36,966 nucleotides of DNA from Oligoflexales bacterium (GTDB lineage Bacteria > Bdellovibrionota_B > Oligoflexia > Oligoflexales > RGVZ01), in contig CANJQY010000009.1 in assembly GCA_947476525.1 (NCBI GenBank), positions 1 to 36,966 of the forward strand. Reading direction: 5' to 3'. A program made the translations under genes and the position numbers. Under the pieces are notes generated by a model that made no database searches, was not told the origin of the DNA, and saw only the letters and a list, made by a program, of their open reading frames with translations. Of the stretch, positions 21,537 through 29,777 are shown piece by piece. Position 1 is the stretch's first letter. Every line of letters starts with the position of its first letter.

Positions 21537-23177
21537 ATGGCCCGTGTAAAGTCTAAAAATTCACAAGCAAAATATTTGCACGTCAGCATTTTTCGAAGCG
21601 GCGCGCTAGTAGGGTCATGCTCTAGGCCTTTTTCAAGGCGGCGCGCAGTCACGGCAGGCAAGGGGCGATTTTGTGAAATTAGGTCGGTAATATGGCCCCT
21701 TTGGGACGATCTTGAAATTATTTTGAATACCAAAAACGGACTGCTACTAAATCCACAAATTCCGTGGGACGGGGTCCTACAAAGCGACTCAACGGTTCAC
21801 GTGCTCGGAACTACCACGAAACGTAACAGCTATTTTCCCATCACAAGCACGACCACGGCTAGTTTGCGCTATGAAGATCTCTCCCTAGCCATTCGGGTAG
21901 GCCCGCAAAGCCGCCCATCTGAAATACCGGTGGCGCGGCGCACCGGATACATGGCCTCACCACTGACGTTCATTGCTGACTCAATGCAAGAGTGGACGGC
22001 GATTGGAGTCGCGGCAGCTGCGTCGGCTGTCATTTGCATGTTTGCTTTGGCCACCCTAGTAAGCCGCCCAAACGAGCACTATCCAAACCTTCTAGAAATA
22101 CCCGCAGAGCGCCTGCTTCCGTTTATTTCACATCGCTTTTTAGGCGAAGCCCCCAACATCCTGCAAGACGGCCTTGATCGTCTGGATTTGATTCGGAGCG
22201 TCTGGATCTTTTATTCTGACCTTGCCAGCGTGGTAGGATTCGGGGTGGCGCCCGAAAAGGTTGGGCCCCTTTTCCCTTCGACAGTACAGCAATATGAGAA
22301 ACTTCGTGCGGAGCAAGGGAAAATTCTTGATGCTGCTGCGGTTCGGCAGCAAGCCCAGGTAGACGTCCTTGAGTCGGCACGCACCATACTATCAGTGCCC
22401 ATGGCGACCGGTGAGAGTCTTGACGGTCGCGTGGGCCGAGTTTTCGATAAAATAGAAGTACTCATGAGCTCCTCTGATGCCTTGGCAAATCGGCGAGTGG
22501 TGGTAGCCGCCAATTTTTTAAATGATATTGGCTACAACTTTGATCCGCGCAAAGGGGCATCTAAGACCACAGATAATTTTAGAAAGATTTCTGAGAGCTT
22601 TCAGGGGATACAAAGTGACGATAAGGAGCAATTTGCTCAAGCGAAGGCGGCAGGTGCCAAAGCTGCCTTGCAGCAAATAGATATTTTTGGAAAGGACCGC
22701 CTACAATTTGGGCTTTCCAATTGCTGCTTTTCCGTCGTGGGTGCTCCGCTGGTCCAAGATGGCCTCGTCTGGCTCGCTCCAGATTTTACCAAGCCGGGTA
22801 ACGGCGAATTGAGTTTTCTTAAGGCGTCGACGTGGGGCACTCCCGAGCGTGAAGTCCCCAAGATTGTTGAGCCGCTTGCCGGCCACATTGATCCGTCGGA
22901 TGTGGAACGTACCGTGGCGGCGGGGCGATATCAGCTCCGCCTGTGCTATGAAATCGCACTGCGCAGAAATCAAGCGACAAAGGGGGCCATGGAGTGGCGC
23001 GTTCGAATTGATTCTCGTGGGCTAGTTTCTGTGGTGGACTTGTTAACAAATTCGCTCAAAGATGATGAGTTCGTTCGCTGCATTCATGACAGAATTGCAA
23101 CGTGGAAATTTCCAAAACCACGCGGTGGCTCTGTCGAAGTTCGTTACCCGTTTGAATTCTCAAGGGATAAAGGATAA
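21537..23177 (+). CDS. Membrane-anchored TonB-like protein with AgmX/PglI C-terminal domain
   Basis: The 546-residue protein has an N-terminal cytoplasmic, beta-rich region of about 145 residues and one membrane helix (about 153-175, WTAIGVAAAASAVICMFALA). A long periplasmic helical region follows (about 180-455). The C-terminal domain (about 465-540) has paired cysteines, Cys470 in LRLCYEIALRR and Cys515 in VRCIHDRIATWKFPKPRGG, ending in VRYPFEF. That pattern (CY..., G.V, C...W.FP.P.GG) is the AgmX/PglI tail of myxobacterial and related proteins, which plays a TonB-like role. The N-terminal region may be FHA-like, but I cannot confirm it. It follows the two ExbD genes by 36 bases, with weak AAGAGA before the ATG. 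Confidence 0.8.
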   Translation: MARVKSKNSQAKYLHVSIFRSGALVGSCSRPFSRRRAVTAGKGRFCEIRSVIWPLWDDLEIILNTKNGLLLNPQIPWDGVLQSDSTVHVLGTTTKRNSYFPITSTTTASLRYEDLSLAIRVGPQSRPSEIPVARRTGYMASPLTFIADSMQEWTAIGVAAAASAVICMFALATLVSRPNEHYPNLLEIPAERLLPFISHRFLGEAPNILQDGLDRLDLIRSVWIFYSDLASVVGFGVAPEKVGPLFPSTVQQYEKLRAEQGKILDAAAVRQQAQVDVLESARTILSVPMATGESLDGRVGRVFDKIEVLMSSSDALANRRVVVAANFLNDIGYNFDPRKGASKTTDNFRKISESFQGIQSDDKEQFAQAKAAGAKAALQQIDIFGKDRLQFGLSNCCFSVVGAPLVQDGLVWLAPDFTKPGNGELSFLKASTWGTPEREVPKIVEPLAGHIDPSDVERTVAAGRYQLRLCYEIALRRNQATKGAMEWRVRIDSRGLVSVVDLLTNSLKDDEFVRCIHDRIATWKFPKPRGGSVEVRYPFEFSRDKG

Positions 23178-23254
23178 TCCTAACCCCTTCGTTTAATAAA
23201 TTTTGGCGTCTTGACTCCTAGAATAACGTCTCGATGCGCCTTTGAAAGAAGAAC

Positions 23255-24952
23255 ATGAAAAATCCTGCTATTACCAATTTCAAAAAAGACTCTATTCGTA
23301 TTATACCATTCGGCGGCTGTGGCGAGTTCGGAATGAACATGACCGGATACATCTGTGACGACCGTCTCTATTTGGTGGACGCTGGGGTTAGTTTTCCAGA
23401 TCCCGCCAAATTAGGCGTTGAATCGCTTTTTCCGGATATGGCGCCGTGGATTGACCAATTTGGCGGTGTTTACGCCTACATCATGACCCATGGCCATGAG
23501 GATCATATCGGGGCACTCCCGTTTATGCTCGACCGTTGGCCAGGTCCAGTTTACACGACGCCTTGGGCTGCCAAACTCATCCACAATAAATTGGATCGCC
23601 GCAACATAAAAACTCGTTACCCGATTCACGTAGTCGGTGCCGGAGACAGAGTCGAATGCGAGGATTTCTCGATTGAATTTGTGCCATTCAACCATAGTAT
23701 TCCCGATTCGTGTGCCCTGATGATTCGCCACCCCAAATTTAATATTTTTCACACCGGAGATTTTAAATTTGATTTTACTCCCATAATGGAAAAGCCCGTA
23801 AATATTCCCCACCTAGAAAAACTCGGCAAAGAGGGCATCCACGTTTTATTGGCTGACAGCACAAATTCCCATGTCAAAGGATACAGCCCCTCGGAAAGCG
23901 TCGTGTTAGAGCCGATGAAGTCGGCGTTTAAGGGTGCGGGCAACGGGGCGGTGATTGTGACAACGTTCAGCAGTAATTTTTGGCGCCTGAAAACCATATT
24001 GAACGCCTGCGAAGCCACAGGTAGGAAAGCTTTGATACTAGGCGGAGGTCTTGATAATTGCCTTAAAGTGGCGTCAGAACTCGGGCTTTTCACGCCGAAT
24101 CCCGGTCTAATTGTGGATTCAAGCGTTGCGGCTACCATGGACCGTTCTAAACTTTGCGTCATCGCTACCGGGAGCCAAGGAGAGTACCGAGCGGCCATTA
24201 TGCGTATTGCTAATGGTGAGCATCGGCAATTTTCTGTCACCCCTGGAGACGTGGTTATTTTTAGTAGCAGAACTATTCCGGGAAACGAACGCGAAATTCA
24301 AAACATGATGAGCAAACTCGAGCGGCGGGGCGCAACGATATTTTCTGCCCGAAATGACCCGCTTATTCACGTTAGCGGCCACAGCTACCGCGAAGAGCTG
24401 AAGGATCTTGTCAAGGCACTGCGTCCCAAAAACTTCATTCCTGTGCACGGAACTTTTAGTCACCTTTTAAGCAATTCAAAAATTCCTGCTGAAGTTGGGT
24501 TGGTTGGTACCAACACCTTCGTGATCGAAAATGGGGACGTCATCGACATCGATCAGAAGACGACGGCTATCACAGACCGGATTGATGTTAATCGCGTGTT
24601 CGTCGACAGCGAATCCCTCGAACTATTGTCCTACGAGACGCTTCGAGAGCGACTTCGAATCGGCGAACTTGGTCTCGTTGTAATTGCGGCGGCATACCGC
24701 AAAAGTGATTCGAAGATGATTGGCGTGCCTAGCCTTGATGTTCAAGGACTAGTTCCGCCAAAAGACATGGACTTTAAACAATTTCAGAATTCTCTACTCG
24801 CAGCCGCTAAAAAGGGTTTTAAAAATGGAATTGCGGCCAGGGAAACAAACCACGAAAAACTAGAAGACCAAATGCGGGTCGAAATGCGGCGCTATATGTT
24901 TCAAGTGCTAAAGAAAAAACCCGTCGTGATTTGCCACCTTTTAGCGGTCTAG
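23255..24952 (+). CDS. rnj: Ribonuclease J-type metallo-beta-lactamase nuclease
   Basis: The 565-residue protein has the RNase J signature. THGHEDHIGALPF (His79, His81, Asp83, His84) and the downstream FNHSIPDSCALMI and HTGDFKFD bind two zinc ions. VSGHSYREELKDLV and FIPVHGTFSHLL form the beta-CASP motifs. RNase J processes and degrades mRNA by endonuclease and 5'-3' exonuclease action; it is common in Firmicutes, alpha- and delta-type proteobacteria. Length is normal. The start has GAAAGAAGAA as a modest ribosome site. The nucleosidase gene begins six bases after its stop, so they are co-transcribed. Confidence 0.95.
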   Translation: MKNPAITNFKKDSIRIIPFGGCGEFGMNMTGYICDDRLYLVDAGVSFPDPAKLGVESLFPDMAPWIDQFGGVYAYIMTHGHEDHIGALPFMLDRWPGPVYTTPWAAKLIHNKLDRRNIKTRYPIHVVGAGDRVECEDFSIEFVPFNHSIPDSCALMIRHPKFNIFHTGDFKFDFTPIMEKPVNIPHLEKLGKEGIHVLLADSTNSHVKGYSPSESVVLEPMKSAFKGAGNGAVIVTTFSSNFWRLKTILNACEATGRKALILGGGLDNCLKVASELGLFTPNPGLIVDSSVAATMDRSKLCVIATGSQGEYRAAIMRIANGEHRQFSVTPGDVVIFSSRTIPGNEREIQNMMSKLERRGATIFSARNDPLIHVSGHSYREELKDLVKALRPKNFIPVHGTFSHLLSNSKIPAEVGLVGTNTFVIENGDVIDIDQKTTAITDRIDVNRVFVDSESLELLSYETLRERLRIGELGLVVIAAAYRKSDSKMIGVPSLDVQGLVPPKDMDFKQFQNSLLAAAKKGFKNGIAARETNHEKLEDQMRVEMRRYMFQVLKKKPVVICHLLAV

Positions 24953-24958
24953 GGTCGT

Positions 24959-25558
24959 ATGAGCCGGCTTATTATCGCAAGTGCTGCGTCGTTTGAAACT
25001 GCAGAATTGGTGCGCCTATTAGAAGGCTCCGCGATTCCTGTAACCAATATCATCACAGGCGTAGGGCTTACACAATCGACGATCACGGCTTCTCGACTGC
25101 AGAATTTTATTCGTGGCCGAGACGTGGTCTTCTGCTGCACTGGCGGCATTATCGGGCCGTTTTCTGCGGTGACTATTTACCGTGCCAGTTCGGCTAAACT
25201 TGCCCCCTTTGACGTGCGTCGAGGTCAGTGCGAACTACTGAAACAGTTTGATCCAGTTTGCCAATTTGAAGGGCTGCCACTGCGCTTGCCGATATGTGAC
25301 GTGTTGGGGAGTGTTGGAGTCACGGTGGCAAGTGAGCCTTCCCATGGCGGTCCAATTATGCTTGAAACACTTGAGCTCTATGGTGTTGCCAGAGCATGGC
25401 TTTCCCACGCAAAATCTTTTACGGCTGTCGTAGCCTCGACCAACGAGGTCGGGCCTACTGCGAGAAAACAATGGCAAGAAAACTTTCGGTTGGCGGCAAC
25501 CTTAACTGCTGACACACTCGTTGGCGAGATAGGACGATTGATACATGAAATTAATTGA
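24959..25558 (+). CDS. Futalosine hydrolase / nucleoside phosphorylase-family protein
   Basis: The 199-residue protein fits the PNP/MTAN fold at reduced length. An N-terminal strand RLIIASAASFETAELV is followed by ITGVGLTQST, VVFCCTGGIIGPFS, the helix MLETLELYGVARAW that carries the ribose-binding Glu, and VVASTNEVGPTARKQWQENF near the end. Size and the EVGPTARKQW segment resemble MqnB, which cleaves futalosine to dehypoxanthine futalosine and hypoxanthine in the alternative menaquinone pathway; an MTA/SAH nucleosidase is the alternative. No other mqn gene is in the window. It starts six bases after rnj and overlaps the Nudix gene by 14 bases. Confidence 0.68.
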   Translation: MSRLIIASAASFETAELVRLLEGSAIPVTNIITGVGLTQSTITASRLQNFIRGRDVVFCCTGGIIGPFSAVTIYRASSAKLAPFDVRRGQCELLKQFDPVCQFEGLPLRLPICDVLGSVGVTVASEPSHGGPIMLETLELYGVARAWLSHAKSFTAVVASTNEVGPTARKQWQENFRLAATLTADTLVGEIGRLIHEIN

Positions 25559-26093
25559 AAAGAAATCCATCCTTAAAACCCATCCGTTTGAGGTCGAGGA
25601 AATCACGTTTGAACTAACGGACTTAAAGCCAAGTCATTCCTATTTTCGGCTTTCAGCACCCGACTGGGTCAATGTTTTACCTGTTACGAGTGGTGGTCAA
25701 GTCATATTGATCAGGCAACCGCGAGTCGGAGCCATGACGTATGTTCTTGAAACTCCTGGCGGCGTGATGGATCCGCACGAAAAAGATCCTACCATGGCCG
25801 CCGCACGAGAGCTTGAGGAGGAGACGGGGTTTGTTAGTCAGCGTTTTTTGCCACTGGGTTCGATCAACCCTAACCCGGCGATTATGACCAATCGATGTCA
25901 TTTTTTTGTGGCCTTAGGCTGTCAACCCACCACCACTCGCAAGCACTTCCCGGATCTCGACGAGAGGATTACTCTTGAGCTAATTGATGTGAAAGATTTA
26001 GATGGACTCGTGCGCACCGGACAGATCAATCATGCGTTGGCCTGCCTTTGTGTTATGCTTGCAGCAAAATATATCGGGGCCCCATCCTCGTAA
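25545..26093 (+). CDS. Nudix hydrolase, ADP-ribose pyrophosphatase-like
   Basis: The 182-residue protein has an N-terminal beta domain typical of ADP-sugar Nudix enzymes and a Nudix box at about residues 73-96. The core AARELEEETGF is intact. Between the upstream Glu79 and Arg88 there are eight residues instead of the usual seven, so either the Glu is shifted or Lys80 replaces it. Such enzymes hydrolyse nucleoside diphosphates linked to another group, often ADP-ribose. It overlaps the 3' end of the nucleosidase gene by 14 bases, supporting joint translation, and both act on nucleoside-type compounds. Confidence 0.85.
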   Translation: MKLIEKKSILKTHPFEVEEITFELTDLKPSHSYFRLSAPDWVNVLPVTSGGQVILIRQPRVGAMTYVLETPGGVMDPHEKDPTMAAARELEEETGFVSQRFLPLGSINPNPAIMTNRCHFFVALGCQPTTTRKHFPDLDERITLELIDVKDLDGLVRTGQINHALACLCVMLAAKYIGAPSS

Positions 26094-26161
26094 CCTGACG
26101 TCCACATGTGGTATGCTTGAGTGACCAAGTGTAAAAAGCCCTTTGACGGAGGCCGCCTCTT

Positions 26162-26920
26162 GTGAGTCAAATAGATTTCACCATTTCTAGCGTGGGAAGC
26201 ACGGACATAGGACTGGTGCGTTCGACAAATCAAGATTCTTACCTTTGCGACAGTAAGCGTGGGCTATTTATCGTGGCTGACGGGATGGGCGGGCATGCCG
26301 GCGGTGAAATCGCCAGCGCCTTAGCTGTAGTCAATGTTCGGGCTTATCTTGACTCCAAGCTTGTGCCCTATTTGCAGGAACCTAAAGTAAATATCGGCGC
26401 CGCGGCGGCGATCGTTGCGGAATCGATAAACTACGCGTCCATGCGAATTTATGAGCGGGCGCTTGAGGAGCCAAACTTAAAGGGCATGGGCACAACCGCC
26501 ACAGTGGCGAGGCTTGTCGGCAATTCTCTGCTTATAGCCCACGTGGGGGACAGTCGACTTTATTTGATTCGCTGTGGCTATATTTACCAAATTACCACGG
26601 ATCACAGCCTGGTTAGCGAGCAAATTCGGGCCGGAATTATTACCAAGGAGGAGGCCGAAAATCATCACCTCCGAAATGTAATCACTCGCAGCGTCGGGTA
26701 TCAGGAGCAAGAAGACGTTGATTCTTTTATACTTGCTCTGGAGGTTGACGATTTAATTTTAATCTGTAGTGATGGCCTGCACGGAAGGGTTTCGGCAGAA
26801 AAAATCAGTAGTTATTGCAGGAAGTACGGTGCTTTGGCAGTTGACCAACTTATTTCCGAGGCCAATAACTGTGGCGGCGACGATAATATCTCGGTAGTCA
26901 TCTGCCAAATTAGAGTTTAA
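26162..26920 (+). CDS. PP2C-family Ser/Thr protein phosphatase
   Basis: The 252-residue single-domain enzyme carries all PP2C metal motifs in order: VRSTNQDSY, VADGMGGHAGGE, GMGTTATVA, AHVGDSRLYLI, TTDHSLV, ICSDGLHGRV and the closing GGDDNISVVI. It removes phosphate from Ser/Thr-phosphorylated proteins using two divalent metal ions. No kinase gene is nearby; the FHA protein at 17905 and the FHA-like N-terminus suspected at 21537 would be plausible members of the same phospho-network. The GTG start at 26162 has GGAGG nine bases upstream. It follows the Nudix gene by 68 bases and is convergent with valS. Confidence 0.93.
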   Translation: MSQIDFTISSVGSTDIGLVRSTNQDSYLCDSKRGLFIVADGMGGHAGGEIASALAVVNVRAYLDSKLVPYLQEPKVNIGAAAAIVAESINYASMRIYERALEEPNLKGMGTTATVARLVGNSLLIAHVGDSRLYLIRCGYIYQITTDHSLVSEQIRAGIITKEEAENHHLRNVITRSVGYQEQEDVDSFILALEVDDLILICSDGLHGRVSAEKISSYCRKYGALAVDQLISEANNCGGDDNISVVICQIRV

Positions 26921-26954
26921 TCAAATTCAGCCGAAGTCTTCTTTAAGTATAGCA

Positions 26955-26975
26955 GCAACACACATTGTGTTTTGC
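26955..26975. terminator. Small hairpin between convergent PP2C and valS genes
   Basis: GCAACACA (26955-26962) pairs with TGTGTTTTGC (26966-26975) around the loop CAT, with a TT bulge, giving eight pairs. The gap between the two stops is only 68 bases, so this is the likeliest shared terminator, although the stem is weak. Confidence 0.3.
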
Positions 26976-26988
26976 TAATTCAGGAAAT

Positions 26989-29643
26989 TTAATTGAGGGC
27001 CTCGATGTTTTGCTCTAAACTTTTTAGCTGGCTAGTCATGTTTTCCAGTTGCTCTTTAGTTTGCAGCAGCACATCTTCTGGGGCGCGCGAGGCGAAATTA
27101 GGATTGTCTAATTTAGCTTTCAGCCCGGTTAAAACTTTTGAAATGCGGTCGCGTTCTCCTGTCAGTCGTTTGCGTTCGGCTGTCACATCCAAAATTCCGG
27201 CCGCCGGAATATAGGCCTCAAAGCCTTTGCCAACACTCACAAGTGACTGGCCTGGGCGTGGCATGGTTGGACTTGCTTGGAGGTCTTTAACGGTGGCTAG
27301 TCGCTTAATAAGGGGCCCTGCGTCGTTCACAATTTTACTGAGTGCCACGTCAGCCCTCATGTGGACGTCAACCGTTTCCTTTGGATTAATATTCGCCATA
27401 GCCCGAGCCGATCGAATGCCGGTAATTAAATCTTGGACAAGACTCCACTGGTCGGCGGCCTCCGAAAAACGCTGCAGCGTGGTGCCGTCAGGGTAGTCGG
27501 CAATAACTAGGCTAGCTGGCCTCGCCCAAGCAGGATGAGACGGAATCCTAGACCAGAGTTCTTCAGTGATGAACGGCATAACCGGAGAAAGAAATCTCAA
27601 AATTCCCTCAAACACATAGACTAAAACACTAACAGCCTGTGCCTTTGCCTTCTGGTCACTTCCCGTCAGAGCTTCTTTGGCACACTCTAAACCCCAGTCG
27701 CAGTAGCTGCCCCACGTAAACTGGTACACTCGGTTAATCGCCTCGTTGATCCGAAACTGGTTTAACAATTTATCAACGTCGTCAGCCGTGCGTGCAAATT
27801 CCTCGACCAGCCACTTACTTGCAAGGTCCATAGTCAGAGGGTTTAAGGGCTCAATTGTGGCATCTTTTGATGTCGAGCGTAATAGAAAGCGAGCAGAATT
27901 CCACAGCTTATTAACAAATCTTGCTCCGTGCTCAAAATCCCCAATATCCATCCGCACACGCCCACCAAGAGGCGACAACGCGACTCCGGTAAAACGTAGA
28001 GCATCGGTTCCGTGTTTGGCGATAACGTCTAGCGGATCGATTCCGTTGCCGAGAGTTTTCGAAAACTTGCGGCCTTGCTTGTCACATATCGTGGCGGCCA
28101 TGTAGACATCTTTAAACGGTACTTGGCCTTTCGTTTTTAGGCCAACCATCACCATTCGTGCAACCCAGAGAAATAAAATTTCGTTGGCCGTAACCAGCGT
28201 ATCGGTCGGATAAAAATAATCGAGATCTTTCGTTTTCTCTGGCCAACCGAAAGGGGAGATTGGCCAAAGCCAACTGCTAAACCACGTGTCAAGCACGTCG
28301 TCGTCTTGTTTAATTTCAGCACTACCACACGTTGCGCAGGCCGCAGGATCGTCCATGCCGGTGGTGGTGTTAGAGCATTTTTTACAGTACCAAATAGGAA
28401 TGCGGTGGCCCCACCAAATTTGGCGGCTGATGCACCAGTCTTGAATATTTTCAAGCCAATGAAGGTATGTTTTTTTCCATAAATCAGGGTGAAAATTAAG
28501 TTCCCCATTCTTCGCAACTTCAATAGCAGGAAGGGCTAACTCCTTCATTTTTACGTACCACTGGAGAGACAAACGCGGCTCCAGTATTGATTTCGAACGG
28601 TCGGAGTGTGGCACGGCATTGCGGTGCGTCTCGTCTTTGAGGTATAGCCCCAATTCTTTCATGCCTTTTACAACTTCTTTACGTGCCACGAATCGGTCAA
28701 GGCCCCTAAATCTTTCAGGGCAATTATCCGAGATGGTCGCATCTTCGTTCAGGATGCTGATGAAAGGAAGTTTGTGGCGTTTACCCATCTCAAAATCGTT
28801 AAAATCATGGGCCGGCGTTATTTTAACGCAGCCAGTGCCGAAATCTGCCGACACATAACTGTCAGCAATAATTGGAATCACGCGGTCAGTAAACGGAAGT
28901 TTAACGTGCTTTCCAATTAAATGCTGGTAGCGTTCGTCGTCCGGATTAACGGCGACCGCCGTGTCGCCAAGTAGGGTTTCTGGTCTTGTGGTTGCGATAC
29001 CAATAAATTGGCCAGGGAGCTCATGGATTGGGTAATTAAACGTCCATATCGTAGCGTTCATTTCAACGGTTTCGATTTCATCATCACTGATAGCTGTTTT
29101 GAGGGTCGGATCCCAATTTACTAGGCGTTCTCCGCGGTAGATGAGGCCTGCATTATATAGCTCAACAAATATTGACCTGACCGCTTTGCTCAGGCCGGGA
29201 TCCATGGTGTAGGCTTCCCGTGACCAGTCGCAGGAAAAGCCCATGGATTTAAACTGTTCGGAAATCATGCCGCCGTATTTATCTTTCCATGCATGAAGTC
29301 TGACGAGCATCGCGTCACGCCCAATTTGTTGGCGTGTTTTTCCTTCTTTTTCAAGAGATTTTTCCACCATCATCTGCGTGGCAATGCCTGCGTGGTCAGT
29401 GCCCGGAAGCCAAAGGGCATTAAAGCCCTTCATGCGCTTCCAACGCACAAGAATATCTTGGGCCGTGTAGGTGGTGCCGTGGCCCATGTGCAGCTGGGCT
29501 GTGACGTTTGGCGGGGGCATCAAAATGGTGTACGGTTTTTTCGTTGTATCGACTTCAGCCCTAAAAAAACCACCTTTCATCCAGTGGTCGTACCACTTCG
29601 TCTCAAAAACCTTGGGATCGTAAGTGATTTCCATTTCCGACAT
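26989..29643 (-). CDS. valS: Valyl-tRNA synthetase
   Basis: The 884-residue class I synthetase charges tRNA-Val. PPPNVTAQLHMGHG carries the HIGH motif (HMGH, residues 52-55), GTDHAGIATQ follows, and the CP1 editing domain includes TTRPETLLGDTAVAVNP. The second signature, normally KMSKS, reads KFSKT (residues 526-530, GRKFSKTLGN). The catalytic lysines are kept, so activity is expected. A C-terminal coiled coil (about residues 820-884, ending SQLKSLEQNIEALN) is present as in full-length bacterial ValRS. CGAGG lies eight bases before the ATG. It is convergent with the PP2C gene and probably has its own promoter at 29683-29691. Confidence 0.96.
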   Translation of the reverse strand: MSEMEITYDPKVFETKWYDHWMKGGFFRAEVDTTKKPYTILMPPPNVTAQLHMGHGTTYTAQDILVRWKRMKGFNALWLPGTDHAGIATQMMVEKSLEKEGKTRQQIGRDAMLVRLHAWKDKYGGMISEQFKSMGFSCDWSREAYTMDPGLSKAVRSIFVELYNAGLIYRGERLVNWDPTLKTAISDDEIETVEMNATIWTFNYPIHELPGQFIGIATTRPETLLGDTAVAVNPDDERYQHLIGKHVKLPFTDRVIPIIADSYVSADFGTGCVKITPAHDFNDFEMGKRHKLPFISILNEDATISDNCPERFRGLDRFVARKEVVKGMKELGLYLKDETHRNAVPHSDRSKSILEPRLSLQWYVKMKELALPAIEVAKNGELNFHPDLWKKTYLHWLENIQDWCISRQIWWGHRIPIWYCKKCSNTTTGMDDPAACATCGSAEIKQDDDVLDTWFSSWLWPISPFGWPEKTKDLDYFYPTDTLVTANEILFLWVARMVMVGLKTKGQVPFKDVYMAATICDKQGRKFSKTLGNGIDPLDVIAKHGTDALRFTGVALSPLGGRVRMDIGDFEHGARFVNKLWNSARFLLRSTSKDATIEPLNPLTMDLASKWLVEEFARTADDVDKLLNQFRINEAINRVYQFTWGSYCDWGLECAKEALTGSDQKAKAQAVSVLVYVFEGILRFLSPVMPFITEELWSRIPSHPAWARPASLVIADYPDGTTLQRFSEAADQWSLVQDLITGIRSARAMANINPKETVDVHMRADVALSKIVNDAGPLIKRLATVKDLQASPTMPRPGQSLVSVGKGFEAYIPAAGILDVTAERKRLTGERDRISKVLTGLKAKLDNPNFASRAPEDVLLQTKEQLENMTSQLKSLEQNIEALN

Positions 29644-29682
29644 AAAAAAACCTCGCGCCGTTCAATTCAAGAATTAGCGCTG

Positions 29683-29691
29683 ATTTTAGCA
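29683..29691 (-). promoter_or_regulatory. Extended -10 promoter for valS
   Basis: On the minus strand the sequence TGCTAAAAT is an extended -10 (TG, one base, then TAAAAT, five of six). The -35 region is poor, which is usual for extended -10 promoters. The leader would be about 33 bases. Confidence 0.35.
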
Positions 29692-29777
29692 TATACAATT
29701 AACAAGTTAGAGTCCTAAATGGGCCTTTGCGGCAAAAAGCACAAAGAAAGGGCTCTGATTTTTCGTCGCCAGCATGG

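Noticed and set aside
23411-24463. Long antisense open frames opposite RNase J
   Set aside because: They lie wholly within a confident gene, lack ribosome sites and show no recognisable protein character.
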